From an uncultured delta proteobacterium (GTDB lineage Bacteria; Myxococcota; Myxococcia; Myxococcales; 40CM-4-68-19), in NCBI GenBank assembly GCA_903911145.1, contig CAIWCD010000039.1, positions 1 to 64,000 on the forward strand: DNA of 64,000 nucleotides, given 5' to 3'. Both the position numbers and the translations under genes were made by a program. The notes beneath the pieces are model-generated. The model did no database searches and was not told the origin of the DNA. It saw only the letters and a list, made by a program, of their open reading frames with translations. Shown here one piece after another: positions 34,750 to 44,366 of the stretch (position 1 is the first letter of the stretch; every line of letters starts with the position of its first letter).

Positions 34750-36152
34750 CGCGGCAGCCCGCTCTTCGCCTCCATTGCGAGCGGCGAGGTCTGCGGCTCG
34801 ACCGGCAGGAGCATGGTGAAGCGGCTGCCCTTGCCCAGCGTGCTCTGGACCGAGACTTCGCCGCCGTGCGCCTCGACGTAGCTCTTGACGATCGAGAGCC
34901 CCAGGCCCGCGCCGCCGTATTCGCGGGCCGCGCTCGAGTCGGCCTGGAAGAAGGTCTCGAAGACTCGCGGCTGCAGCTCGTCAGCGATACCGATGCCGCT
35001 GTCCTCGACTTCGATCTGGAAATATCCGGCAGCGCCGAACGGCCCCGCCGCGCGCGGCGCGTGCGCGGCAGGCCCCGCGCGCACGACGATCGTTCCGTCT
35101 TCGGGCGTGAACTTCACCGCGTTCGAGAGAAGGTTCACCACGCACTGCCGCAGCTTGTCGGGATCGACGACGACCTTGTTGAGGTGTGGTGAGAGCTCCG
35201 TCGTGAGGCGCAGCCGCTTCTTGAAACTCTGCGGCACGATCGACTCGACCGCGCTCTGCACCAGATCGCTGATGTTGGTCGGCTGCCGATCGAGCTGTAC
35301 GCCCCGCGCCTCGATGCGCGACAGATCGAGGATGCTCGAGATGAGACGAAGCAGAGACTCGCCCTTCTCGAGGATCGTCTTCACATACTCCTGCTGCTCG
35401 CCGTTCATCTCGCCGGCGAGTCCCGCCAGCAGCATCTCGCTGTAGCCGATCACCGACGTGAGCGGTGTTCGCAGCTCGTGGCTGACGGTGGCGAGGAAGT
35501 TCGATTTCAGCCGCGCCAGCTCCTGGAGCCGCTGCAGCGCCTCGCCGAGCTTGCGGTTCTTCTCGTTCACCTCGCGCGAGCTCTCGGTGATCGCCTCGAT
35601 GTGCAGCTGCGACGACAAGAGCGCCCGGTGCGACGTGAAGAGCACGACGTCGACGATTCGCGCGAAATGCTCGATCACGCGAAGCACCGAGCTTTCCGGC
35701 GCGCGGCAGATGCGATCGATGAGCTCCTGCGCACGAGCGAGATCGAACTCGCCCGAGAGCGCCAGCAGCCCCTCGGAGGTCGTGCGCGCGTCGTCGGGCA
35801 GGAACGGTCCGAAGACGATTCTTCCCAGCGCGTCCCCCTCGTAGATGATCGGCAGCATCACGTAGCGCAGGCCCGAGAAGCAGTTGCGCGTCTCGGGGTG
35901 CGTCGCGGCCAGCGCCGAGGTGCGCAGGTGCGTCACCGTCTCGGTGCAGAGCTTGCGGCCGCTCTGTCCGCTGAACATGTACGCGCAGAAATCGCCGCTC
36001 GCGATCTTGAGGTCGACGAGCTTGTTCCCTTGTGCGTCGAAGATCTTCAGGCCGATCCGATAGAGGTCGACGAACGACTTGCAGAGATTGGTGAACGAGC
36101 CGAGGTCGAGCAGCTCGCCCATGGTCGGTCGTCGCTCGAGCGGGCTCTCCAC
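34746..36152 (-). CDS. Histidine kinase with PocR sensory domain
   Basis: 468 residues from GTG 36150-36152, which lies just past the stop of the GTPase gene; ATG 36122 is the alternative. Residues ~12-180 form a PocR domain with Cys24, Cys56, Cys69 and Cys91 (FCAYMF, GRKLC, RNCFSG). There are no obvious membrane helices, so sensing is cytoplasmic. HisKA has the SHELRTP box with His225; the ATPase has LLSNAVKF, DSGIGI and GAGLGLSIV. No response regulator gene is nearby. It lies between an MglA-like GTPase and thiL in one unit. Confidence 0.92.
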   Translation of the reverse strand: MESPLERRPTMGELLDLGSFTNLCKSFVDLYRIGLKIFDAQGNKLVDLKIASGDFCAYMFSGQSGRKLCTETVTHLRTSALAATHPETRNCFSGLRYVMLPIIYEGDALGRIVFGPFLPDDARTTSEGLLALSGEFDLARAQELIDRICRAPESSVLRVIEHFARIVDVVLFTSHRALLSSQLHIEAITESSREVNEKNRKLGEALQRLQELARLKSNFLATVSHELRTPLTSVIGYSEMLLAGLAGEMNGEQQEYVKTILEKGESLLRLISSILDLSRIEARGVQLDRQPTNISDLVQSAVESIVPQSFKKRLRLTTELSPHLNKVVVDPDKLRQCVVNLLSNAVKFTPEDGTIVVRAGPAAHAPRAAGPFGAAGYFQIEVEDSGIGIADELQPRVFETFFQADSSAAREYGGAGLGLSIVKSYVEAHGGEVSVQSTLGKGSRFTMLLPVEPQTSPLAMEAKSGLPR

Positions 36153-36156
36153 GGCT

Positions 36157-36846
36157 CTACGTCTCCGGCCTGCTGCCAGCCTGCTCAAGCGCGGGCGGAT
36201 CGATCAGACAACGGCGCACCTCTTCGATGAACTCCTGCCGCGTCAGCCCGAGCTTGTCGGCGAGACCGTAGACGCGATCGATCCGCGCGAAGGTGAGATC
36301 GACGAGCCCGAGGAACGTCTCGACCACTCCGATTCCCTGCACCGCGATCGCCTCGAACACCGGCTGGCGCCCCTCGCGCCGCATCGTCTCGATCGCCTTG
36401 CGGCTTGTCTCATCCGCGAGGTCGGCCTTGTTCCACTGCACGACGTGGGGAAGGTCCTCGATCGCGAGCCCGTTGGTCCGCAGGTTCTCGACCATGTTCA
36501 TCCAGTACCGATAATTCTCCTCGCGCTTGCTCGGCTGGCTATCGGCGATGAAGGCGATCGCGTCGGTGTGCTGCAGCACGATGCGCCGCGTGGAGTTGTG
36601 GATGACCTGCCCCGGAACGGTGAAGAGCCGCAGGCGGACCTTGAGGTTGCCTGCGCGAAAGACGATCGGCAGCGTATCGAAGAAGAGTGTTCGGTCGTCG
36701 GCGGTGTCGAGCGTCATCAACTGCTCGCGCAGCGTCGGCTGGACCCGCTGGTAGAGCGCGCGCAGGTTGGTCGTCTTCCCCGACAGACCAGGGCCGTAAT
36801 AGACGAACTTGAGAGTCAGTTCGCGCTGTGCGGTGTTGAACTGCAA
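36157..36846 (-). CDS. MglA-like Ras-superfamily GTPase
   Basis: 229 residues. P-loop GPGLSGKTT (residues 18-26), switch region TVPGQVIHNSTRR (MglA carries TVPGQ where Ras has DTAGQ), and WNKAD for guanine recognition. Starts at TTG 36844-36846 after GAGGG. In Myxococcus, MglA sets cell polarity with its activator MglB, but many bacteria carry MglA-like GTPases without motility roles, and no mglB is present here. The C-terminal ~35 residues extend past the usual length. It is followed directly by the PocR-kinase gene, which suggests linked signalling. Confidence 0.92.
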   Translation of the reverse strand: MQFNTAQRELTLKFVYYGPGLSGKTTNLRALYQRVQPTLREQLMTLDTADDRTLFFDTLPIVFRAGNLKVRLRLFTVPGQVIHNSTRRIVLQHTDAIAFIADSQPSKREENYRYWMNMVENLRTNGLAIEDLPHVVQWNKADLADETSRKAIETMRREGRQPVFEAIAVQGIGVVETFLGLVDLTFARIDRVYGLADKLGLTRQEFIEEVRRCLIDPPALEQAGSRPET

Positions 36847-36918
36847 GTGACCCTCTGGTTGCGCAGTGATGCCGTGCGGCGCAGGGCCGGCAGGATAGGC
36901 ACAACCTTGCCGCCGCGC

Positions 36919-39057
36919 CTACTCGGTGGTTTCCCGATGCGACCCACTCCAGAACGCCGCGACTTCCTCGGGGCTGCGCAGCACGCGGCACTTCGGCAAC
37001 GTCGCGATGAAGGTGCGGCCGTAGCTGCGCGTGGTCAGGCGCGCGTCGAGCAGTGCGACGATGCCGCGATCCTGCGCCGAGCGGATGAGCCGACCGAACC
37101 CCTGCTTGAGCGCGAGAGCTGCCTGCGGGACCTGCCAGCGCGAGAAGGGATCCTCGCCTTGCGCGCGCAGCCGCTCGATGCGCGCGGCGGTGAGCGGCTC
37201 CTGCGGCGACGCGAAGGGAAGCTTATCAATGACAACTAAACTCAGAGCGTCGCCCGGTACATCAACGCCCTCCCAGAAGCTCTGGCTCGCGAAGAGCACC
37301 GACGGGCGCTCCTTGAACTCGCGCAGGAGTTGCGACTTGCCGGCCTCGCCCTGTAGCAGCACGCCGAGGCCACTCGCGCGCAGCTCTTTCTCGAGAAGGC
37401 CGTGGACGGCGCGCATGTTGCGCAGAGAGGTGAAGAGCGCGAACGCACGCCCGCCCGTGATCGGCAAGAGGCGGCGCAGCTCATCGGCCACCGCTTCGGG
37501 AAAGCGCGGATCGATCGGATCGGGCATCGAGCGCGGCAGGTAGAGCGCAGCGCGCGTCTCGTAATCGAAGGGCGACGCGAGCAGCGCCTGGCCGGTCGGG
37601 TAGAGCGGGCCGTCTGCGTCGACGAGACCGACCGCGCGCGCGAAGTACTCGAGCGAACCCGCGACCGCGAGCGTCGCGGAGGTGAAGATCACCGGGCCGA
37701 TCCGATCGTAGAGCCGGTCCTGCAGCAGCTTCGCGACGTCGAGCGGGGAGGCGTGAAGCGCGACGTTCCCGCCGCGGTGTTCGGCCCAGCGGACCAGCTC
37801 TGGGGGCGGCTTTGCGCGATCGTCGTGCGCATCGGGATCGCTCGCCTTCGCTTCCGCCTCGGGCGCGAACAGCTCGACATCAGAGAGCAGATCGACGCAG
37901 CGACGCTCGAGAAGCCCGAGCTCCTCGTCGGGCGTTTCGCCACCTGCCGAGAGCGCCGCCGAGAGGGAACGCAACAGCTCGATGAGGCCCAGCCGTTCGG
38001 TCTCGGCGGGAACCAGCGCGCGATGCGTGACCGTCCATCGCTCGCCCTCGGGCCGCGTGTTCGATGCGCGAGGGCCGGCCGCTTTCGCCGTCGCGCCTGC
38101 TCGAGAAGCAGGGCGCAAGTTGCGCGCGCGGGGATCGGGCGGGAGTTGCGCGACGACGCTCTCGTGCAGTGCCAGTGCGGCCTGGAAGAAGTCCGGACCT
38201 TCGCGGCCGAGGCGCGCGGCGAGATCTTTCGCGGGCGCCATCGCGCTGCGCGAAGCGAGAGCGGCGAGCAGATCGCGCGACAACTCCTGCACGCGCCGGC
38301 TCGAGACCTGGCTGCCGAAATGCTCGATGGCGACCTCTTCGATCGCATGCGCCTCGTCGAAGATCACCGCGTCGTAGCGAGGGAGCACGGCTGCCGCGCC
38401 CGAGTCGCCCGCCGATGAACTGCGCAGCTTGAGGTCCGCAAAGAAGAGGTGGTGATTGACGACGACGACATCCGCATCTGCCGCGCGCCGCCGCATCTTG
38501 AAGACGAAGCACGGGTCGTAGTGCGGACACTTCGGCCCCGTGCAGGTCTCGGCGGTCGAGGTGATCTGCGCGAGCACCGGCGTGTTCTCCGGCACATCTT
38601 CGAGCTCGCTCTTGTCGCCCGTCTCGGTGCTCTCGGCCCACGCGTCGAGCCTGGCGAGCAGCGACGTCTCCTCGCGCGTCGAGAACATCGGCGCGCGATC
38701 GAACTGCTCCTTACGCAAGAGGCAGAGATAGTTCTGCCGGCCTTTGAGGAACGCGAACTTCGCGTCGACGCCCAGGCGGCGCAAGAGCGGTACGTCTTTG
38801 TCGCGCAGCTGTTCCTGCAGGTTCTTCGTCGCCGTCGAGATGATCACGCGCAGGCCGCTCTTCGCCGCCGGCACGAGATAGGCGAGCGTCTTGCCCGTGC
38901 CGGTGCCCGCCTCGAGAACGAGCGCCTGGCCTTTCGACAACGCCTCGCCCACCTTCTCGGCCATCTCCAGCTGCGGCGCTCGCGCCTCATAGCCGGGCAG
39001 CGCCTCCGCGAGCTTTCCCGCGGGCCCCAGCAGCGCGGCCAGATCGCTCGTCTTCAT
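36919..39057 (-). CDS. DinG/XPD-family ATP-dependent DNA helicase
   Basis: 712 residues. Walker A GTGTGKT (51-57), DEAH (234-237), SATL, and the C-terminal GFGRLIRS box. Four cysteines (112, 172, 177, 183) are placed as the Fe-S cluster ligands of the XPD/DinG/YoaA group. These enzymes unwind 5'-3' and clear R-loops or stalled structures. Its ATG overlaps the stop of the M50 protease gene. Confidence 0.94.
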   Translation of the reverse strand: MKTSDLAALLGPAGKLAEALPGYEARAPQLEMAEKVGEALSKGQALVLEAGTGTGKTLAYLVPAAKSGLRVIISTATKNLQEQLRDKDVPLLRRLGVDAKFAFLKGRQNYLCLLRKEQFDRAPMFSTREETSLLARLDAWAESTETGDKSELEDVPENTPVLAQITSTAETCTGPKCPHYDPCFVFKMRRRAADADVVVVNHHLFFADLKLRSSSAGDSGAAAVLPRYDAVIFDEAHAIEEVAIEHFGSQVSSRRVQELSRDLLAALASRSAMAPAKDLAARLGREGPDFFQAALALHESVVAQLPPDPRARNLRPASRAGATAKAAGPRASNTRPEGERWTVTHRALVPAETERLGLIELLRSLSAALSAGGETPDEELGLLERRCVDLLSDVELFAPEAEAKASDPDAHDDRAKPPPELVRWAEHRGGNVALHASPLDVAKLLQDRLYDRIGPVIFTSATLAVAGSLEYFARAVGLVDADGPLYPTGQALLASPFDYETRAALYLPRSMPDPIDPRFPEAVADELRRLLPITGGRAFALFTSLRNMRAVHGLLEKELRASGLGVLLQGEAGKSQLLREFKERPSVLFASQSFWEGVDVPGDALSLVVIDKLPFASPQEPLTAARIERLRAQGEDPFSRWQVPQAALALKQGFGRLIRSAQDRGIVALLDARLTTRSYGRTFIATLPKCRVLRSPEEVAAFWSGSHRETTE

Positions 39058-40160
39058 GGCGTCAGCATCGCGATCGGCACGGGTGAAAATGAGACGATGA
39101 AGACCAGCAGGCTGGCGGCGACGATCAGCGCCCGCCCGCGCCCCATCAGGCTTTCCGGTTCACGCAGCGGCGGATGACGCGAGAGAACAGTGCCCGTGAG
39201 CAGGCCCCAGATCATCCAGCCGATGAACGGAGTGAAGACGCCGAGCGCGAGCAGCAGTGCGGAGAGCGGCGCGCCGAGCAGCCGGTGCAGTCGCGGCGAG
39301 ACGGCGTAGAGGATGTGGCCTCCGTCGAGTTGCCCGAGCGGGAGCAGATTGAGTGCGGTGACGAAGAGGCCGAACCAGCCGGCGACGGCGACCGGGTGAA
39401 AGAGGATCGTCTGCGTGTCGCTGAGAGCGCCGAATCGCAGGTACTCCAGGAGCTGCAACAGGAGCGGTTCGCCGAGATCGACGCCGTCGCGCAGCGCAGG
39501 AAAGTCGCCGGTGCGCTGCCAGATGCTGAGCGCGTCGAAGAGCGTCCAGTGGTGAAGCGTCTCGGTGAGCGGCACGACCTGCGAGAGGCGCAGGCCGATG
39601 ACGAGCACCGGCAGCGTGACGAGAAAGCCGCAGAGCGGACCGGCGGCGCCGATGTCGATCAGCGCGTTCTTCGTGCGCGGCAGCGTGCGCAGCTGGATCA
39701 TCGCGCCGAGCGTGCCGATGAAGGAGATGAGCGGCGCGGGCAGAAAGAACGGCCAGGTTGCGTCGACGCGGTGACGGCGTGCGAGCAGGAAATGCCCCAT
39801 CTCGTGCGCGAGCAGAATGCCGAGGAGCGATGCTGCAAACGCGATCGCGCGCGGGAGCGCAGGAATCAGCTGGGCCGCACTGGTGGCGGTTTCCGGCGAG
39901 ACCCCCAACCGCTGCAGGAGCTGCACAACGGCTGGCGCGGCAGGGCGCTGGACGTCGTCGAGCAGAAGACCCGCGAGGATCGTTGAGGCGAACGTCAGCG
40001 CGAAGAGACCGAGGTTGAGCGCCGGCGGAAAGGGCGCCCCAAGCGTGCCAGGTGCCTGAGGCGCAGGCGAGGCGGACTGCGCGCGTGCCGCCTCGTCCGT
40101 CGCCGCGCCGTCGCCGGGCGTCTCCTCCTGCGGAGCTTCCATACGCGGATCTGGCGTCAT
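39054..40160 (-). CDS. M50-family intramembrane metalloprotease
   Basis: 368 residues. A disordered Pro/Ala N-terminus (~1-45) precedes about seven membrane helices. The zinc site is HEMGH (119-123) and the third ligand is in LDGGH (278-282). There is no PDZ domain, unlike RseP. The family cuts transmembrane regulators or signal peptides. It is coupled to the helicase gene downstream and the TPR gene upstream (8-base gap). Confidence 0.92.
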   Translation of the reverse strand: MTPDPRMEAPQEETPGDGAATDEAARAQSASPAPQAPGTLGAPFPPALNLGLFALTFASTILAGLLLDDVQRPAAPAVVQLLQRLGVSPETATSAAQLIPALPRAIAFAASLLGILLAHEMGHFLLARRHRVDATWPFFLPAPLISFIGTLGAMIQLRTLPRTKNALIDIGAAGPLCGFLVTLPVLVIGLRLSQVVPLTETLHHWTLFDALSIWQRTGDFPALRDGVDLGEPLLLQLLEYLRFGALSDTQTILFHPVAVAGWFGLFVTALNLLPLGQLDGGHILYAVSPRLHRLLGAPLSALLLALGVFTPFIGWMIWGLLTGTVLSRHPPLREPESLMGRGRALIVAASLLVFIVSFSPVPIAMLTP

Positions 40161-40168
40161 CGATCGAG

Positions 40169-41383
40169 TCAGCGCGGCGACGTCGTCAGGCGGCGCACGA
40201 ACGCGGTGAGCGCGCGCAACCCGGCGGTCAACAGGAAGCGCGGCTTGCCTGTCTGTTGCGCGACCTTCTGCTGGTGCGCGCGTGCTTCATCGTGGCGGCC
40301 GAGAGCGGTGAGCGCCTGCGCGAGCTGCTCGTGCAGCTCCGTGCGCGACGGATCGAGTGCGAGAGCGCGGGTCCAGGACTCGACCGCCTCCTCGCGGCGG
40401 GCGAGCTTGTCGAGAGCAGTCCCACGGCCGATGAGCGCGTTCGCATCCGCCGGCCGTTCACGCAGCGCCGCGTCGAGCCAGACGAGCGCGTGCGCCGGAT
40501 CTCCGAGCGCGAGCAGCGCAGCGCCGAGGCGCGGGAAGGCCGGCGTCCAGTCGGGACGCAGAGCGAGCACGTGCTCGAGATGGTCCTTCGCGATCGCGGG
40601 CAGCCCTTGCGAGAGCGCGATTTCGGCGAGCGCGGCATAGGCCCGATGCGCACCCGGCGCATGCACCAGCAGCCGCTCGCACGCCTCCTGCGCGGCCTTG
40701 CGTGGTCCTCGACCGTCGAGTGCGAAGTCGAGCGCGAGCGCCAAGAGCCGCTCCTGCGCCTCGGCGAACAGCGGATCGCGCCGCACCGCCTCGAGATATC
40801 CGTCGAAGCTGCGCGCGGGCTCGAGCACGTGCACGCCCGCTTCGTGCGCGGCGCTCATGTCTCGCCCGCGCATGTACGCGACGTAGGCCTCGACATCGGC
40901 GGTCGGCCACTCCTGCTCAGGCAGCTCTCGACCGAGCGCTCGCGAAACGACCTCCGCGGCTTCATCGAGCGCCTCGAACAGTTCGCCGCGCGGGCGCAGC
41001 ACGATGTGATCGAGCGCGAGAGCCTCGCGGGGCTGATCGACGAGAAGCAGTCGCAGGCGAACGCGATCGGTCAACTCGGCGCTGCCGTGCAGGAGATGCT
41101 CGGTGCCGTCGGGCAGCGGGATCGCGCACGCTTCAGAGAGAGTCCAGGGCTGGCTCGCGACCACCCAGCCGTTCTCGTGCTGGTCGGCGCTCTCACCGTC
41201 TCCGGGTGCACCCTGCGACGTGAGCGTGGCGCAGTTGCCGTTGATTTTGCCGCCGCTCGACAGGCGATCAGCGAGTGCCCGCGCCATCGCGCGTGCGTAG
41301 ATCCCCTGCGCCGGATCGCGCATCTTCCCCGCGCCGTCGAGCGGCACAGTGAACGGGAAGATCAGGAGCGGCAAGGGCTGCAT
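40169..41383 (-). CDS. TPR-repeat protein
   Basis: 404 residues. No signal peptide is clear; the N-terminal ~180 residues form an alpha/beta region of unknown type. From about residue 185 to 385 there are roughly six TPR units (for example AHRAYAALAEIALSQGLPAIAKDHLEHVLAL and ADANALIGRGTALDKLARREEAVESW). TPRs mediate protein contacts. It lies between the LpoA-like gene and the M50 protease, with 11- and 8-bp gaps, so all are probably one transcript. Confidence 0.85.
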   Translation of the reverse strand: MQPLPLLIFPFTVPLDGAGKMRDPAQGIYARAMARALADRLSSGGKINGNCATLTSQGAPGDGESADQHENGWVVASQPWTLSEACAIPLPDGTEHLLHGSAELTDRVRLRLLLVDQPREALALDHIVLRPRGELFEALDEAAEVVSRALGRELPEQEWPTADVEAYVAYMRGRDMSAAHEAGVHVLEPARSFDGYLEAVRRDPLFAEAQERLLALALDFALDGRGPRKAAQEACERLLVHAPGAHRAYAALAEIALSQGLPAIAKDHLEHVLALRPDWTPAFPRLGAALLALGDPAHALVWLDAALRERPADANALIGRGTALDKLARREEAVESWTRALALDPSRTELHEQLAQALTALGRHDEARAHQQKVAQQTGKPRFLLTAGLRALTAFVRRLTTSPR

Positions 41384-41394
41384 CGTCTCGGCTC

Positions 41395-43509
41395 TTAATG
41401 CGCGGGTGCGGCCGGTGCCACAGGGAGCGTTGCTGCCGGAGGCACTGGCGGCGGTCCGTCGGGGTCGAACTCGGAGATGACGCCGCGATTGATCCAGAGC
41501 CAGAAGAAGCCCTTCTGCGCTTCGCGATCGCTGCTGAACTTCGTGTCTCCCGCGGCTCCCGCAAACGGCTGCTCCATGCCAAGAAGCGCGTCGCGCATCG
41601 CCTCTCGCGTCTGCGGATGCTTCTTCTCGACGATGGTGCGGACGATGCCCGCGACGTCGTGCGCGTGCGCCTCGATGTAGCTCGGCACGCGGTGGTACGC
41701 GGAGTCATACTCCTCGACGAACGCCTTGGTCGCCGTCCGCTGGCTCTGCGGAAAAAATCCGTCGGCGAAGATCGCGCACTGCACATAGCGCGCGGCCCCC
41801 ATCCGCTCATCGACGAGATCGTTGGAGTCCCAGAGATTCGTTCCCAGGAGCTGCACCGTGCGCAGATCGTCGCGCCCTGTCGTCTTCTTGATCACCGAGA
41901 TCTCGCGCGTATCGCAGCCCGAGGTGATGACATCTTCCGCAGCCACGGCTGGCGCGATCAGGCGGATCTTGCGCGCGGCATCGGGGATGAAAAGCGCGTC
42001 GAACTCGATGAGCGGCGCGGTCTGGTTCTTCAACTGCGAGAGCGCCTTGCGCTTGCGATACGGGTCGGTGATCTCGGCAGCGATCTTGCGCTCCTCCTCG
42101 AGATATTCGCCGCGCTCGCCCATGTTGAACTTGCCGACCATCTTCGCGATGAACGGTTTGAACGTGGTGCTCTCGACGGGATAGCGCTCGTAGGCGCGCA
42201 CCTCGCCGCCCTCTGCATCGAGCGTGTCCCAGAAGTAGCGGACCATCTCGTCGCCGTAGTTCGAGTCGGGCTGCAGGACGCCGAAGGTCTTCGCGTTCAA
42301 CTTCTTGATCGCGTAGTCGGCGACCGCGCGGCCCTGGGCGCTGTTGGTGAGCATGTCGCGGAAGATGAACGAGCCGATGCCGGTGAGGCCCTCTGCGCGG
42401 GAGAGCGAGATCATCGGGACGCCAAGCTGCTGCGCGCGCACGGCGGCGGCGGGCCCTTCGACGAGACCGATCGGGCCGATGATCGCGATCGCGCCTTCGC
42501 GGGCGAGCTCCTCGACTGCCTTCGCGGCACCATCGGGATCGCTCTTGGTATCCTTGACCGAGACGGTGATCGGCCCCTTGCCAGCGGGATCGAGCAGGAG
42601 CGCGATCGCGTCCATCGTGGGGGCTGCGAACTGCTTCAGGTCTCCCGTGAGCGGCAGCGCGACGCCGATCAGCAGCGGCTTGACGGCGGCGGTCGCGCTC
42701 ATCGCTTGAAGCAGCGCGTGCGCGTCGTTGGCTACGTTGATCGGTGGCTGCGCGTCGATGAGCTGCTGCGCGAGCGCCTGCGCGTGGAGGCGATCGCCGA
42801 TGTGCAGCTCAAGCGTGGCGAGCCGCAGCGCCGCCAGCGGCCAGGCCGGGCTGTGCGGATCGAGCTCGGTCATCAGGGCAGAGAGGTCGGCGACGGGCGC
42901 GTGCGAGAGCTGCTGCGTGTAGTTGGGAACGAGCGCATCGCGCGCAGCTCCACTCTGTGCGCTCTCGATCGCCTTGGCCGCATCGTGCAGTCCGCTCGGC
43001 ACGGTGGCGCTGATCGGCGTGAAGGCAGCCGAGAGCGTCTGCGCTGCTTCCTGCTGTTCCGCCTGCGTCATCGGCGCGATGGTCGGCGCCTTCGCTGCCG
43101 CGGCCGGGCCGCTCTGCTTGCGAAGGCGCTCCTGCACGGTCGTGAGCTCGAGTGCGGCGGGATGCTTGAAGCGCGTGGTGGGAAACTGTTCGAGGAACTC
43201 CTGCAGCACGGCCTGCGCCTCGTCGAGACGGCCCGCGCGCTCAAGCGCCTGGCCGCGCCGCAGACGGGCCTCATCGCACTCCTCGCGATCAGGAAAGCTC
43301 TCGAGGAATTTCGCGAAGAGCTCCGCAGCGTCGTCGAAGTTGCTGGCGGCGAGCGCGGCGCGGGCGCGTGAGAACGAATCGACCGCGGCCTCATCGTAGG
43401 GGACGGCGTGGCCATCGACCATCGCGGTGCGGCCGCTTGCGCAGCAGAGCATCGAGGTGAGCGCGAAGGAGAATCCGAGCAGGGCAAACCGCGGCGCGCG
43501 CGCAATCAT
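41395..43509 (-). CDS. LpoA-like/periplasmic-binding-protein-fold envelope protein
   Basis: 704 residues. Signal sequence with two cysteines (22, 23), possibly lipidated though the lipobox is poor. Residues ~40-130 hold TPR-like helices (ASNFDDAAELFAKFLESFPD). Residues ~275-680 have the Leu/Ile/Val-binding-protein fold (LLIGVALPLTGDLKQFA, AIIGPIGLVEG, GVPMISLSRA). This TPR plus binding-protein order is that of LpoA, the activator of penicillin-binding protein 1A. It is coupled by a 4-base overlap to lolA. An amino-acid transporter subunit is less likely, since no transporter genes are nearby. Confidence 0.85.
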   Translation of the reverse strand: MIARAPRFALLGFSFALTSMLCCASGRTAMVDGHAVPYDEAAVDSFSRARAALAASNFDDAAELFAKFLESFPDREECDEARLRRGQALERAGRLDEAQAVLQEFLEQFPTTRFKHPAALELTTVQERLRKQSGPAAAAKAPTIAPMTQAEQQEAAQTLSAAFTPISATVPSGLHDAAKAIESAQSGAARDALVPNYTQQLSHAPVADLSALMTELDPHSPAWPLAALRLATLELHIGDRLHAQALAQQLIDAQPPINVANDAHALLQAMSATAAVKPLLIGVALPLTGDLKQFAAPTMDAIALLLDPAGKGPITVSVKDTKSDPDGAAKAVEELAREGAIAIIGPIGLVEGPAAAVRAQQLGVPMISLSRAEGLTGIGSFIFRDMLTNSAQGRAVADYAIKKLNAKTFGVLQPDSNYGDEMVRYFWDTLDAEGGEVRAYERYPVESTTFKPFIAKMVGKFNMGERGEYLEEERKIAAEITDPYRKRKALSQLKNQTAPLIEFDALFIPDAARKIRLIAPAVAAEDVITSGCDTREISVIKKTTGRDDLRTVQLLGTNLWDSNDLVDERMGAARYVQCAIFADGFFPQSQRTATKAFVEEYDSAYHRVPSYIEAHAHDVAGIVRTIVEKKHPQTREAMRDALLGMEQPFAGAAGDTKFSSDREAQKGFFWLWINRGVISEFDPDGPPPVPPAATLPVAPAAPAH

Positions 43510-44243
43510 GGCAACTCCTGAACGTTGGCACCGGCAGGCGGCGTGAACTGGAAGAGCGCGTCGCCGAGTTTCTGATCGATCTTCGCGTCGCCGAAGACGA
43601 GCCGGTTCTCGTTTCCCTGCCCGTCGGTCACCTGCGATGCGAGCACGCGTCCGCTCTTGTCGACGCAGAAGAGGATCTTCTGCACGCTGCCGCCGTCCTT
43701 CTTGGGAACCAGCTCGATCGCGTCGCCGGAGGGAAGGCCATCAGGCAGCGAAACTGCGCGGGGCGTGAACTCGGTGAGCAGATCGCCCTTGCCCCAGAGG
43801 AAGGTGAAGGCCGCGGAGAGCTGCTCTCCGTGAAGGTCGCGCTTGACGGTGACCTGGTTGTCGTCGGGCACCCATTGCCAGAACGACTTGCCGTCGAGGA
43901 TGAGCAGCTTCTTGTCGGGCACGAGATATTCCCAGCGCAGAAGGCCCGGGCGCTTGACTTGAACGGTGCCCGACTTCTCCTCTGTGCGGCCGAGCGCTGC
44001 GTAGGTGTAACGCTGCGCGAAGGTGGCCGAGAAGTCGCGGCGCTTGCCGTAGTACCGCTGGATCCGCTCGGCGATCTTCCGACCTCGTCCGACCTCGTCC
44101 GGTTCCGCTGCGGCGCTCTTCGCGTGGCCCGTCTTCGCCGGAGTTGGAGCTGCCGCCTGCGCCTGCGCAAGCGTGCTCCCGAGCAGGCTGAGCGCGAGCG
44201 CGCCGATTGCGAGACGAAGAAAATGAGCGGTCGGGCGCGGCAC
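43506..44243 (-). CDS. lolA: Outer-membrane lipoprotein carrier protein LolA
   Basis: 245 residues with a signal peptide to ~residue 29. The mature protein has DFSATFAQRY, KSGTVQVKRPGLLRWEY, LLILDGKSFWQWVPD, and a C-terminal FQFTPPAGANV, all typical of LolA. It ferries lipoproteins across the periplasm, in line with the many lipoprotein genes in this window. The direct repeat CCGACCTCGT occurs twice near codon 50. Confidence 0.93.
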   Translation of the reverse strand: MPRPTAHFLRLAIGALALSLLGSTLAQAQAAAPTPAKTGHAKSAAAEPDEVGRGRKIAERIQRYYGKRRDFSATFAQRYTYAALGRTEEKSGTVQVKRPGLLRWEYLVPDKKLLILDGKSFWQWVPDDNQVTVKRDLHGEQLSAAFTFLWGKGDLLTEFTPRAVSLPDGLPSGDAIELVPKKDGGSVQKILFCVDKSGRVLASQVTDGQGNENRLVFGDAKIDQKLGDALFQFTPPAGANVQELP

Positions 44244-44366
44244 CGGGAACTCCGATTCAAGGCAGCAGTGCGAAGAGAGGAGAGCCTTCTAGCAGGCCTG
44301 CGAAGATCTGCTCCAGCGCCTCAGCGGGCCGCTTCGTGGAACAGCCGTGGAACAATGAATGAGCCC

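Noticed and set aside
41398-43371. Long plus-strand open frame (657 codons) opposite the LpoA-like gene
   Set aside because: Arg/Ala-rich translation without domains, exactly antisense to a gene with a clear fold; such mirror frames are expected in GC-rich DNA.
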